From assembly GCF_002303885.1 (NCBI RefSeq), contig NZ_MRCM01000001.1, forward strand, positions 248,001 to 312,000: a DNA stretch of 64,000 nucleotides, read 5' to 3'. Positions 17,605 through 26,221 of this stretch are shown here, one piece after another. Below the pieces are notes generated by a model that saw nothing but the letters and a program-made list of their open reading frames with translations, ran no database searches and had not been told where the DNA came from. This DNA is from Flavobacterium sp. ACN2 (GTDB lineage: Bacteria > Bacteroidota > Bacteroidia > Flavobacteriales > Flavobacteriaceae). The translations under genes were made by a program, and so were the position numbers. The first letter of the stretch is position 1. Each line of letters begins with the position of its first letter.

Positions 17605-18060
17605 ATGATAAAATCAGTCAATATACTTAACAAAAGAGCCCGATTCGATTACGAAATAATCGATACGTACACTGCTGGAATTGTTTTGGCAGGAACAGAA
17701 ATTAAATCTATACGTTTAGGGAAAGCAAACATTACCGAAAGTTTTTGTGAATTTAGTGGTATGGAACTTTTTGCCATTAATACTTATATTGAAGAATATT
17801 CTTTTGGAAATCAATTCAATCATAAATCTAGAAGTGAGCGAAAATTACTTTTAAACAAAAAAGAGTTAAAAACGCTACATAAAAGTGTTCAGGCAAAAGG
17901 ACTTACTATTATCCCTTTGAAATTATTTACAAATGAAAAAGGTTTAGCCAAATTACAGATCGGTCTTTGCAAAGGAAAGAAGAACTATGACAAACGTGAA
18001 TCTCTAAAAGAGCAAGACACTAAACGAGATTTAGACCGTATTAAAAAAGCTTACAACTAG
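17605..18060 (+). CDS. smpB: SsrA-binding protein (trans-translation)
   Basis: 151 residues. Binds tmRNA and brings it to stalled ribosomes. Family blocks: NKRARFDYEIIDTYTAGIVLAGTEIKSIR, and the basic C-terminus GKKNYDKRE followed by the tail that enters the decoding centre (RDLDRIKKAYN). A -7 box TACATTTG ends at 17599, only five bases before the ATG, so the message may start at or next to the start codon. A terminator overlaps the end of the gene. The tmRNA gene itself is not in the window. Confidence 0.97.
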   Translation: MIKSVNILNKRARFDYEIIDTYTAGIVLAGTEIKSIRLGKANITESFCEFSGMELFAINTYIEEYSFGNQFNHKSRSERKLLLNKKELKTLHKSVQAKGLTIIPLKLFTNEKGLAKLQIGLCKGKKNYDKRESLKEQDTKRDLDRIKKAYN

Positions 18061-18071
18061 TAAGCTTTTTT
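18043..18071 (+). terminator. Terminator overlapping the smpB stop codon
   Basis: Stem AAAAAAGCTTAC / GTAAGCTTTTTT (12 bp) with a 5-nt loop that contains part of the stop codon. The last four codons of smpB form the left arm. Confidence 0.85.
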
Positions 18072-18142
18072 ATTTTCACACAAAACACTTATAATTAACA
18101 TTTTATATTTATTTTTACTTATAACCAATTTAACTGTAAAAT

Positions 18143-18781
18143 ATGAAAAAGTACTTAGTTTTGTTTTTCGCTATTGCAGCGTTTTCAAGTTGTGGCAGTA
18201 ATACTTCTATTGTAAACAGCTGGAGAGATCCTGATGTAACGATTGCTCAGGAACAATTTAAAAAAGTTTTGGTTGTCGCTTTAGTCAAAGATGAAGCTTC
18301 GAGACGAATTACAGAAAACAGAATTGCTGCAAGCAATCCAGTATTTAAAACTTCGTATCAATACTTAAATGCAACTTCACAATTATCACAAGAACAAAAA
18401 CTAAAGGTTTTACAAGACGAAAATTTTGACGGAGTAATCAGTATGCGATTAGTCAGCAAAGAAAAAGAAGTTAATTATGTTCCTGGCACTTATACAGGAA
18501 TGTACTATGGCGGTTTTGACGGAATGTATACAGGAATGTACGGTTATGGTTTTGGAAACTGGTACGGAATGTATTCTCCAAACTTTTACGATCCTGGATA
18601 TTACCAAGAAACCACATCTTATATGGTAGAAACCAATGTGTTTTCACTAAAACAAAACAAATTAATCTGGACAGGAACTACAGAATCGCAATATGTTACC
18701 GATTTAGGACAAACCGTTGATGCGATAATGCAAGCTGTTGTAAAAGAAATGAGAAAGGACGGATCGCTTCCTCCCAAATAA
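18143..18781 (+). CDS. Lipoprotein with Tyr/Gly/Met-rich repeat segment
   Basis: 212 residues. A type II signal peptide with lipobox AFSSC places the mature N-terminus at Cys17. Residues 19-100 have mixed sequence (SIVNSWRDPD, FKKVLVVALVKDEASRR) seen in small Bacteroidota lipoproteins of the DUF4136-like type. Residues about 116-150 contain repeats of YTGMY/YYGGF/YGMYS, and the C-terminal part returns to a beta-rich sequence (ETNVFSLKQNKLIWTGTTES). No catalytic motif recognised; function unknown. Confidence 0.8.
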   Translation: MKKYLVLFFAIAAFSSCGSNTSIVNSWRDPDVTIAQEQFKKVLVVALVKDEASRRITENRIAASNPVFKTSYQYLNATSQLSQEQKLKVLQDENFDGVISMRLVSKEKEVNYVPGTYTGMYYGGFDGMYTGMYGYGFGNWYGMYSPNFYDPGYYQETTSYMVETNVFSLKQNKLIWTGTTESQYVTDLGQTVDAIMQAVVKEMRKDGSLPPK

Positions 18782-18866
18782 AACATCAAGAGCAGTATTT
18801 CAAAAATGCTGCTTTTCTTTTGCCTAAAAAATTGACTAATTTTGTCAAGACTAAATCTTTCATAGA

Positions 18867-19874
18867 ATGAAATCACTTTTAAAAAACGCTAGAGAACAGA
18901 AAGGTTTAAAAACTCGTGAGTTAGCTCAGCTTGCTGATATTGATCAAGCTTTGATTAGTAAATTTGAATCTGGAACTCGAAAACCAACAAAAGAGCAAGT
19001 AACCAAATTATCTCAACTTTTAGAGATTGATTATGAGACTTTAATGGTTGCTTGGCTTAAAGAGAAAATTCTTTATGAAATTGGCAATGAAGAATTTGCA
19101 TTGAAAGCCTTAATTTTAGCCGAACAAGAAATTCAAAACAATAGAAAAGAAATCAACTCAGCATTACTATCTTCTATTCAAAATATCTTGGATGAAATTG
19201 AAATCTTAAAAAGTAAAATCCATTCTTTTAATCATTTTGAGTACCGTCAAATTTCAAAAACTTTAGAAATAGAATTTATTTTTAAAAGTATTCATTTAAA
19301 CAAGAATCCACTAACCTTGGAAGAAACTAAACTAGTCTTAAATGAAGGATTGACCATTTCTGGAAAAAGTATGCAAAATCATCTTGAAGCCATTAATTTT
19401 CAAGAAGCAACATTTTACATTAAAGATCTAACTCAAAAGAAAACATCATTTAATGAAAAAGATTTTCTTTTGCTTCATACTTTTATTTTTAAAGGATTTG
19501 AATCTGAAAGTTCTGGAAAATATATCAATGATAAACTTATTATACGCGAAATGAATTTATTTTTTAATTGGTACGAATCGCAAAAAAACAATCTTCATAC
19601 CTTAATTCTCGCATCTGAAGCTCATCTAAAAATAGCTGAAATTAAGCCTTTTGAAAATGGAAATCTTCAAATGGCAAATCTAGCATTAAACTGGATTTTA
19701 ATCCAACATAATTATACATATGTCACAATTGATGAAAATCAAAAGAGTATAGATGAGTATTTTTCTGTTTTGGAGGAAAGTCAGATTCAGAATGATAAAT
19801 CAATTTTTATTAATTATATAATTAGTATCGAAAAAGAAAATCTAAAAAGAGCGATACAATTAATCGAAAAATAA
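18867..19874 (+). CDS. HTH (XRE-type) regulator fused to a degenerate Fic domain
   Basis: 335 residues. Residues 1-60 are an XRE helix-turn-helix (REQKGLKTRELAQLADIDQALISKFESGTRKPT). The C-terminal two thirds look like a Fic fold: an inhibitory-helix-like SKTLE (S130-E134) and, at residues 260-271, KPFENGNLQMAN in place of the catalytic HPFxxGNGR. The catalytic His is Lys260, and the Gly-Arg that binds phosphate is Leu-Gln, so AMP transfer is unlikely. It probably acts as a transcription regulator whose Fic module is a sensor or dimerisation domain; that is inference. Free-standing gene. Confidence 0.75.
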   Translation: MKSLLKNAREQKGLKTRELAQLADIDQALISKFESGTRKPTKEQVTKLSQLLEIDYETLMVAWLKEKILYEIGNEEFALKALILAEQEIQNNRKEINSALLSSIQNILDEIEILKSKIHSFNHFEYRQISKTLEIEFIFKSIHLNKNPLTLEETKLVLNEGLTISGKSMQNHLEAINFQEATFYIKDLTQKKTSFNEKDFLLLHTFIFKGFESESSGKYINDKLIIREMNLFFNWYESQKNNLHTLILASEAHLKIAEIKPFENGNLQMANLALNWILIQHNYTYVTIDENQKSIDEYFSVLEESQIQNDKSIFINYIISIEKENLKRAIQLIEK

Positions 19875-19876
19875 AA

Positions 19877-19898
19877 AAGCCCAGCTAAAACTGGGCTT
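19877..19898 (-). terminator. Terminator of pcm
   Basis: Stem AAGCCCAG / CTGGGCTT with a 6-nt loop between the convergent genes. The T-rich side (TTTTTTAT) follows on the minus strand, so it mainly serves pcm. Confidence 0.75.
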
Positions 19899-19902
19899 CG
19901 TA

Positions 19903-20544
19903 TTAATTTTTATCTTCTAATAAAGGAACAAATCTAAACTCTCCAAACTCATGTTTTTCAAATTGAGTTTCATTCTTTCTAATTAATAAAGTCATAATCT
20001 GAACATCTTCTCCTAAAGGAATAACAAGCCTTCCCCCTATTTTCAACTGAGCCATTAAAGGCTGCGGAATAAAAGGCGCACCTGCTGTAACTATAATACT
20101 ATCAAACGGAGCAAAATTTGGCAATCCTTTATATCCATCTCCAAAAGAAACATGCTTTGGACGAATGTTTAATTTTGGAAATAAGTTAGAAGTTGCTTTA
20201 AACAATTCACTTTGTCTTTCAACGGTAAATACTTTAGCGCCTAACATAAATAAAACGGCAGTCTGATAACCAGAACCCGTTCCTATTTCCAAAACTTTAT
20301 GATCTTTCTTAACTTCAAGCAATTGCGACTGAAAAGCCACCGTATAAGGTTGAGAAATGGTTTGCCCTGCACCAATAGGAAATGCCTTGTCTTGATAAGC
20401 GAAATCTTCAAAACTTGAATTTAAAAAAAGGTGTCTTGGGATTTTTTTAATGGCATCCAAAACCGCTCTATCAGTAATTCCTTTTTGTTCTAAGGTGGTT
20501 ACTAATTGATTGCGAAGTCCTTGATGTTTGGCAGTATCTTTCAA
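19903..20544 (-). CDS. pcm: Protein-L-isoaspartate O-methyltransferase
   Basis: SAM-dependent repair of isoaspartyl residues in aged proteins. 213 residues: GAGQTISQPYTVAFQSQLL (substrate loop), SAM motif I VLEIGTGSGYQTAVLF, later VTAGAPFIPQPLMAQLKIGG and LVIPLGE. Normal family length. Has a promoter match just upstream. Confidence 0.95.
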   Translation of the reverse strand: MKDTAKHQGLRNQLVTTLEQKGITDRAVLDAIKKIPRHLFLNSSFEDFAYQDKAFPIGAGQTISQPYTVAFQSQLLEVKKDHKVLEIGTGSGYQTAVLFMLGAKVFTVERQSELFKATSNLFPKLNIRPKHVSFGDGYKGLPNFAPFDSIIVTAGAPFIPQPLMAQLKIGGRLVIPLGEDVQIMTLLIRKNETQFEKHEFGEFRFVPLLEDKN

Positions 20545-20565
20545 AATGGGTAGGTTTTATTTTCG

Positions 20566-20595
20566 CAAAAATAAGAAACAAAACAGGATTTCAAA
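20566..20595 (-). promoter_or_regulatory. Promoter of pcm
   Basis: Minus strand: TTTG (20592-20595), 18-nt spacer, TATTTTTG (20566-20573). Starts 22 bp upstream of the pcm ATG. Confidence 0.65.
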
Positions 20596-20627
20596 TATTG
20601 ATTTTTAAATATTAAATTAATAAAGCT

Positions 20628-20750
20628 AAAAGTTGAAATGTGAATTGCGAAATATAAACCGTAAAACGTAAAATGTCGACCGTTAAATACCGAAAGTCAT
20701 AACTCATATTTACATTTCACATTTCACAATTCGATAAATTCATTTTCAGG
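20628..20750. repeat. Intergenic short-word inverted repeat between pcm and the Gfo/Idh gene
   Basis: GAAATGTGAATTGCG near 20635 and the reverse-complement words TTTCACATTTCACAATTCG near 20715-20735 flank a core of tandem words (CCGTAAAACG, CCGTTAAATACCG). The layout resembles the arg-operon spacers. A TATTTTTG box at 20767-20774 may be the -7 element of the next gene; no clear TTTG partner was seen. Confidence 0.5.
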
Positions 20751-20790
20751 TTAAACAAATAAATTATATTTTTGTTTAAAATACATTCTC

Positions 20791-21756
20791 ATGTTAAAAG
20801 TAGGAGTTTTAGGTGCTGGTCATCTTGGTAAAATACATTTACGCTTATTACAACAATCTGACAAATACGAATTAGTTGGATTTTACGACGAAAATCAAGA
20901 AAATGCCGAAAGAATCTCTAAAGAGTTTGGCTATAAAAACTTCAGCACAATTGCAAAACTTATTCACGCTGTCGACGTGATTGACATTGTAACTCCAACA
21001 CTTTCACACTATAAATGTGCAAAAGTTGCCATCAAATCAGGAAAACATATCTTTATTGAAAAACCAATCGCTAATACAGTTGAAGAAGCCGAAGAAATTA
21101 TTGCTTTGGCAAAAGAGTACAATGTAAAAGGGCAAGTTGGTCACGTAGAGCGTTTTAATCCCGCTTTTATCGCTACAAAAAACATGATCGAAAACCCGAT
21201 GTTTATTGAAACGCATCGTTTGGCCGAATTTAATCCGCGCGGTACAGACGTTCCTGTGGTTTTAGATTTAATGATTCATGATATTGATGCCATTTTAAGT
21301 GTAGTAAATTCAAAAGTAAAAGATATTCACGCCAGTGGAGTATCTGTAATTAGCGATACTCCAGATATTGCCAATGCCAGAATTGAATTCGAAAATGGTT
21401 GTGTAGCCAACTTAACAGCAAGCAGAATCTCATTAAAAAACATGCGTAAGTCACGTTTCTTCCAAAAAGATGCTTACATTTCTGTTGACTTCTTAGAAAA
21501 GAAATGCGAAGTAGTACGTATGAAAGATGCGCCAGAAGTTCCTGGAGATTTTGACATGATTCTTCAAAACGCTGAAGGTGTAAAAAAACAAATCTATTTC
21601 ACCAATCCAGATGTGGAGCAAAACAATGCAATTCTGGACGAATTAGAATCTTTTGCAAATGCAATCAATACAGATACTACACCAGTTGTAACATTGGAGC
21701 AAGCTACAGATGCTTTGCGCGTGGCTTATCAAATTATTGATTGTTTCGATAAATAA
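20791..21756 (+). CDS. Gfo/Idh/MocA-family NAD(P)-dependent oxidoreductase
   Basis: 321 residues: Rossmann motif GVLGAGHLGKIHL at the N-terminus, the family signature lysine in FIEKPIANTVEEAEE, and the GHVERFNPAF block typical of the sugar oxidoreductase branch. The C-terminal half is the open-sheet substrate domain. The substrate (sugar or nucleotide-sugar) cannot be deduced; the neighbours give no pathway hint. Confidence 0.9.
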   Translation: MLKVGVLGAGHLGKIHLRLLQQSDKYELVGFYDENQENAERISKEFGYKNFSTIAKLIHAVDVIDIVTPTLSHYKCAKVAIKSGKHIFIEKPIANTVEEAEEIIALAKEYNVKGQVGHVERFNPAFIATKNMIENPMFIETHRLAEFNPRGTDVPVVLDLMIHDIDAILSVVNSKVKDIHASGVSVISDTPDIANARIEFENGCVANLTASRISLKNMRKSRFFQKDAYISVDFLEKKCEVVRMKDAPEVPGDFDMILQNAEGVKKQIYFTNPDVEQNNAILDELESFANAINTDTTPVVTLEQATDALRVAYQIIDCFDK

Positions 21757-21778
21757 TTAAAATAATTTTAAAAATAAA

Positions 21779-21820
21779 TTAGCCACGAAATTCGCGATCA
21801 AGTTGCGAATTCGTGGCTAA
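21779..21820. repeat. Hairpin repeat after the Gfo/Idh gene
   Basis: Arms at 21779-21795 and 21805-21820 pair fully apart from one bulged A. The word GCCACGAATTCG recalls a repeat found between genes in Flavobacterium (from memory). No T tract follows, so termination is uncertain. Confidence 0.6.
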
Positions 21821-21849
21821 ATAGTAAAATATAATATACTAAAGGTAAT

Positions 21850-22737
21850 ATGAAAACAATAGCTGTAATTGGAGCAGGAACAATGGGTAACGGAATTGCA
21901 CATACTTTTGCGCAAAGCGGATTTACTGTAAAATTAATCGACGTTTCTGAAAAATCATTAGATAAAGGAATGGCAACCATTGCTGCTAACCTAGATCGTA
22001 TGCTTTCTAAAGGAACAATTACTCAAGAAGATGTTGCTAAAACTATCACCAATATTATTACTTACACAGATATAAAGGACGGTGTTGTTGGTGTAGATTT
22101 AGTAGTTGAAGCAGCAACTGAAAACGTTGAATTAAAACTAAACATCTTCAAACAATTAAACGAATATTGCTCGCACAACACCATTTTAGCAACCAATACT
22201 TCTTCTATTTCAATTACACAGATTGGAGCTGTTGTAGCACATCCTGAACGTGTTATCGGAATGCACTTTATGAATCCGGTGCCGATTATGAAATTAGTCG
22301 AAATCATCCGCGGATACAATACAAGCGATGAAGTAACTAAAATCATCATGACTTTATCTGAAAAATTAGGTAAAGTTCCTGTTGAAGTAAATGATTATCC
22401 AGGTTTTGTAGCAAACAGAATCTTAATGCCAATGCTAAATGAAGCAATAGAAACGTTATACAACAAAGTCGCAGGAGTTTACGAAATTGATACCGTAATG
22501 AAATTAGGAATGGGACACCCAATGGGACCTCTTCAATTAGCTGATTTTATTGGTCTTGACGTTTGTCTAGCAATCTTAAATGTAATGTACGACGGATTCA
22601 AAAATCCAAAATATGCTCCTTGTCCATTATTAGTAAACATGGTGAGAGCTGGTAAACTTGGAGTAAAATCTGGAGAAGGTTTTTACGATTACAGCGAAAG
22701 TAAAAAAGCAGAGAAAATCTCCAAGCAATTTTTGTAA
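21850..22737 (+). CDS. 3-hydroxybutyryl-CoA dehydrogenase
   Basis: 295 residues. NAD(P)-dependent oxidation of (S)-3-hydroxyacyl-CoA, or its reverse. N-terminal dinucleotide motif IGAGTMGNGIAHTFAQSG; catalytic His in GMHFMNPVP; C-terminal domain with NDYPGFVANRILMPMLNEA and GMGHPMGPLQLADFIGLD. Length and single-domain form match Hbd/PaaH rather than the multifunctional FadB. No other beta-oxidation genes lie nearby. Confidence 0.92.
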   Translation: MKTIAVIGAGTMGNGIAHTFAQSGFTVKLIDVSEKSLDKGMATIAANLDRMLSKGTITQEDVAKTITNIITYTDIKDGVVGVDLVVEAATENVELKLNIFKQLNEYCSHNTILATNTSSISITQIGAVVAHPERVIGMHFMNPVPIMKLVEIIRGYNTSDEVTKIIMTLSEKLGKVPVEVNDYPGFVANRILMPMLNEAIETLYNKVAGVYEIDTVMKLGMGHPMGPLQLADFIGLDVCLAILNVMYDGFKNPKYAPCPLLVNMVRAGKLGVKSGEGFYDYSESKKAEKISKQFL

Positions 22738-22752
22738 AATCTGATTTGTTCA

Positions 22753-23247
22753 ATGAAAAAAATAATCTTTCTAGTCATTCTAATAATTTTTAGTTTAATT
22801 ACTCTTTATTATTACAAACCAGTGACTATTGATTATTTATTTGGAATAACTAGAACTTTAAAGCAAGAAAATGGATATCAACTGAATATCAACAACAAAA
22901 GGTATGACAATTGTGTCTTTAAAAGTACCGAGAGTTTTGATAAAAAGCGAAAACACAATTTTGTAATTTTATATTTAAGGGATTTAAATATAAAATCAGA
23001 CTTTGAAATAATCGTTGTAAATCTTGATGATAAAGTAGTAGGCTATTTTTGTGGTTCTGATAAGTGCTATGACAAAGTATTTGGCACTCTTTTTCAAAGT
23101 GATATGGGTTCTTTTTATACTCCTTTAGAGGATGATGCAAAAGGGCCTGGATTCGATACTAAATTAAAAATGGAAAATGAAAAGATCGATTTTTACATTC
23201 CATCAGAAAGAAATGAAAGCTTACACATTCAGCTTTCAAAAAAATAA
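22753..23247 (+). CDS. Hypothetical membrane-anchored or secreted protein
   Basis: 164 residues, family not recognised. A single N-terminal hydrophobic segment (IIFLVILIIFSLITLYYY) is probably an uncleaved anchor. The rest is polar with beta-strand-like stretches; two cysteines form GSDKCYDKVF and FCGSD. It follows the 3-hydroxybutyryl-CoA dehydrogenase gene by 15 bp and precedes yggS by 5 bp, so it is likely cotranscribed with both. Confidence 0.7.
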   Translation: MKKIIFLVILIIFSLITLYYYKPVTIDYLFGITRTLKQENGYQLNINNKRYDNCVFKSTESFDKKRKHNFVILYLRDLNIKSDFEIIVVNLDDKVVGYFCGSDKCYDKVFGTLFQSDMGSFYTPLEDDAKGPGFDTKLKMENEKIDFYIPSERNESLHIQLSKK

Positions 23248-23252
23248 ATAAA

Positions 23253-23906
23253 ATGTCAATAGCATCAAACTTACATACAATCAAAGCAACTTTACCTGAA
23301 CAGGTAACTCTTGTTGCCGTTTCTAAAACAAAACCTGTTTCAGACTTAATGCAAGCGTACGAAGCAGGCCAACGCATTTTTGGAGAAAACAAAATTCAGG
23401 AAATGACCGAAAAATGGGAACAAATGCCAAAAGACATTCAATGGCATATGATTGGTCATGTTCAGTCCAATAAAGTCAAATTTATGGCTCCGTACGTGAC
23501 TTTGATTCATGGTGTTGACAGTTTAAAATTATTACAGGAAATCAATAAACAAGCTTTAAAAAATAAAAGAATTATAGATTGCCTTCTTCAAATTTATATT
23601 GCAGAAGAAGAATCTAAATTTGGTTTGGATGAAAACGAATTAAATGAACTTTTAACTTCTCCAGAGTTTAAAGAGTTAAAAAATATTCGTATCTTAGGTT
23701 TAATGGGAATGGCAACTTTCACAGACAATCAAAACCAGATTAAAAAAGAATTTACCCATTTAAAATCCATTTTTGATTCTATCCAAAAACTGCAGATTGT
23801 TGATTTAAAAACAATTTCAATGGGAATGTCTGGAGATTATCAATTGGCAATAGAATGTGGAAGCACAATGGTTAGAATTGGAAGCAGCATTTTTGGAGGC
23901 AGATAA
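23253..23906 (+). CDS. YggS-family PLP homeostasis protein
   Basis: 217 residues, alanine-racemase N-terminal-like barrel that binds PLP through Lys25 (VAVSKTKP). Further family blocks: FGENKIQEM, WHMIGHVQSNKVK, GLMGMATF and SMGMSGDYQLAIECGSTMVRIGSSIFG. Members regulate PLP and amino/keto acid balance and have no known catalytic turnover. Confidence 0.95.
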   Translation: MSIASNLHTIKATLPEQVTLVAVSKTKPVSDLMQAYEAGQRIFGENKIQEMTEKWEQMPKDIQWHMIGHVQSNKVKFMAPYVTLIHGVDSLKLLQEINKQALKNKRIIDCLLQIYIAEEESKFGLDENELNELLTSPEFKELKNIRILGLMGMATFTDNQNQIKKEFTHLKSIFDSIQKLQIVDLKTISMGMSGDYQLAIECGSTMVRIGSSIFGGR

Positions 23907-23988
23907 TTTCAAAACCAAGACTGTAAGTGTGCAGCGATACGCCTACACAGCAAACTGAATACTAAAAACTGAACACTGATTACTGAAT

Positions 23989-25350
23989 TTGTACGCAATA
24001 CTAGACATAGAAACTACAGGAGGACAATTTAATGAAGAGGGAATTACTGAAATCGCCATCTATAAATTTGATGGGCATGAAGTAGTAGACCAATTCATCA
24101 GTCTTGTCAATCCTGAAATTCCGATTCAGCCTTTTGTGGTAAAACTGACAGGAATCAATAATGCGATGTTGCGTTCTGCTCCAAAGTTTTACGAAATCGC
24201 CAAACGCATTATCGAAATTACTTCAGACTCTGTAATTGTGGCTCACAATGCTTCTTTTGATTATAGAATCCTTAGAACAGAATTTCGCCGTTTAGGCTAC
24301 GATTTCGAAGCCAGAACACTTTGTACAGTAGAATTAGCCAAAAAACTAATTCCAGAACAACCTTCATACAGTTTAGGAAAACTAGTGCGTGCACTCGGAA
24401 TTCCTATGGCAGACAGGCATCGTGCAAGTGGAGATGCTATGGCAACGACAAAGCTGTTTAAAATGCTTTTGGAAAAAGACACTGAGAAAACAATTGTAAA
24501 AGATTTTATAAAACTCGAAGTCGAAAAAGGAATTTCTCCAAAACTCTTAGATATCTTAAATCAAATGCCAGCCAAAACAGGCGTTTATTATATTTATAAC
24601 GAAGGGGGAACTTTGATTTATATTGGCAAAAGTCAAAATATCAAAAAAAGAGTCAATCAGCATTTTACTGGAGTTACAACCAAAAGCAAAAGAATTCAGG
24701 CTGAAGTCTTTACTATAACTTACGATGAAACTGGAAGCGAATTAATCGCCCTTTTAAAAGAAAGTCAGGAAGTAAAAATAAATCGTCCGAGATACAATCG
24801 TTCGCAAAAGAAAACTGTTTTTCCTTTCGCCTTGTATGCCGAAAAAGATGAAAACGGATACATCAATTTAAAACTTGAAAAAGCAGACGGACGTAAAAAA
24901 GAAATAACCTCTTTTGCTTCTTTGCAAGAAGGTAAAAATGCACTTTTTAGGTTTACAGCAAAATATCATTTGTGCCAAAAACTAACCGGTTTATATCAAA
25001 CCAAAAAAGAGTGTTTTCAATATAAAATCAAAGAATGCGATGGAGCTTGCGTTGGCGAAGTTACACCTGAAGTTTACAATTTAAGAGTACAGCAGTTTAT
25101 CTCAGAAAACAGTTTCGAAAATAAAAGCATGATCTTAATAGACAGAGGCCGAAATGTAAACGAAAGAAGTGCGATTTTAATAGAAAACGGAACCTATCAA
25201 GGTTATGCTTATTACGATTTGAATCATCAAATCACCAATATTGATATCCTCAAAAACATTCTGATTCCAATGCCGCACAATCGTGATGTGAAAAATATCA
25301 TTCAGAATTACATCCGAAAAAGCAAATCATTAAAGATACTTCATTTTTAA
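23989..25350 (+). CDS. DnaQ-like 3'-5' exonuclease fused to a GIY-YIG nuclease domain
   Basis: 453 residues. The start is a TTG: the exonuclease strand begins at once (YAILDIETTGGQF) and an in-frame TGA lies four codons upstream, so no ATG is available. Exonuclease motifs: Asp6/Glu8 (DIETTG), HNASFDYRILR and HRASGDAMAT. A GIY-YIG domain follows near residue 197 (TGVYYIYNEGGTLIYIGKSQNI), then a UvrC/Cho-like cysteine-containing tail (ECDGACVGEV). The architecture equals the PolC-type epsilon/UvrC-like proteins of many bacteria and suggests a role in DNA repair incision. The 82-bp upstream gap is made of ACTGAA-type short words. Confidence 0.9.
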   Translation: MYAILDIETTGGQFNEEGITEIAIYKFDGHEVVDQFISLVNPEIPIQPFVVKLTGINNAMLRSAPKFYEIAKRIIEITSDSVIVAHNASFDYRILRTEFRRLGYDFEARTLCTVELAKKLIPEQPSYSLGKLVRALGIPMADRHRASGDAMATTKLFKMLLEKDTEKTIVKDFIKLEVEKGISPKLLDILNQMPAKTGVYYIYNEGGTLIYIGKSQNIKKRVNQHFTGVTTKSKRIQAEVFTITYDETGSELIALLKESQEVKINRPRYNRSQKKTVFPFALYAEKDENGYINLKLEKADGRKKEITSFASLQEGKNALFRFTAKYHLCQKLTGLYQTKKECFQYKIKECDGACVGEVTPEVYNLRVQQFISENSFENKSMILIDRGRNVNERSAILIENGTYQGYAYYDLNHQITNIDILKNILIPMPHNRDVKNIIQNYIRKSKSLKILHF

Positions 25351-25380
25351 CAAAACAAAACTTTCATTATCTTTAGTGAT

Positions 25381-26220
25381 ATGAAAAATAAAAAATCACA
25401 ATACGAAATCTTCAGGGAAAAAGTCAAAATTATTCTATATGGTACCAATACCATTTTAGGACGAATGTTCGATTTAGTATTGCTGGGTTTAATCCTGCTG
25501 AGTGTTCTCCTAATAATGCTTGACACCGTTGAAGGAGTCAGTTCTAAATATCATGAACAATTATTGATATGCGAATGGATAATTACAGTTTTTTTCACCA
25601 TCGAATATATACTGAGAATTATTTCTATTCAAAAACCAGTTAAATACGTTTTCAGCTTTTACGGAATCATCGATTTGCTTGCCGTATTACCCATGTATTT
25701 ATCGATCTTTTTTCCCGGTGCGAGTATTCTATCCATTGTAAGAGCACTCCGTTTTCTTCGATTGTTCAAGATTTTGCATATTCCGCAAATTAATCATCAA
25801 TCTTTACAATTAAAAGAAGCTATAGAAGCTAGCAAAGAAAAAATTCTAGTTTTCATTTATTTTGTCTTAATCAGCACTGTTATAATCGGTACAGTCATGT
25901 ATTTGGTTGAAGGCAGAGAATCAGGATTTACAAGTATCCCCATGGGAATTTATTGGACAATTGTTACTTTAACAACCGTTGGTTATGGCGACATTTCTCC
26001 TCAAACTCCATTAGGACAATTTATTGCAGCATTTGTAATGATTTTAGGTTACGGAATAATTGCTGTTCCAACAGGAATTGTTACAGCCGAATTTGCAAAA
26101 AGCAGCCTAAGAAGCAATTCAGTAAGCGGAAAAAAAACATGCCGAAAATGTCAGTCGCAAGTTCATTTTGACAATGCAAAATATTGTTACGAATGCGGAA
26201 CAGAATTGCCAAATAATTAA
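25381..26220 (+). CDS. Voltage-gated potassium channel with C-terminal zinc ribbon
   Basis: 279 residues, six transmembrane segments plus pore. An S4-like helix reads IVRALRFLRLFKI; the selectivity filter TTVGYGD has Gly201-Tyr202-Gly203. The pore helix S6 runs GQFIAAFVMILGYGIIAVPTG. At the end, Cys254-x2-Cys257 and Cys269-x2-Cys272 form a small zinc ribbon (CRKC ... CYEC) on the cytoplasmic side. The channel family is certain; the ribbon's role is not known. It may serve assembly or metal/redox sensing. Confidence 0.9.
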   Translation: MKNKKSQYEIFREKVKIILYGTNTILGRMFDLVLLGLILLSVLLIMLDTVEGVSSKYHEQLLICEWIITVFFTIEYILRIISIQKPVKYVFSFYGIIDLLAVLPMYLSIFFPGASILSIVRALRFLRLFKILHIPQINHQSLQLKEAIEASKEKILVFIYFVLISTVIIGTVMYLVEGRESGFTSIPMGIYWTIVTLTTVGYGDISPQTPLGQFIAAFVMILGYGIIAVPTGIVTAEFAKSSLRSNSVSGKKTCRKCQSQVHFDNAKYCYECGTELPNN

Positions 26221-26221
26221 T

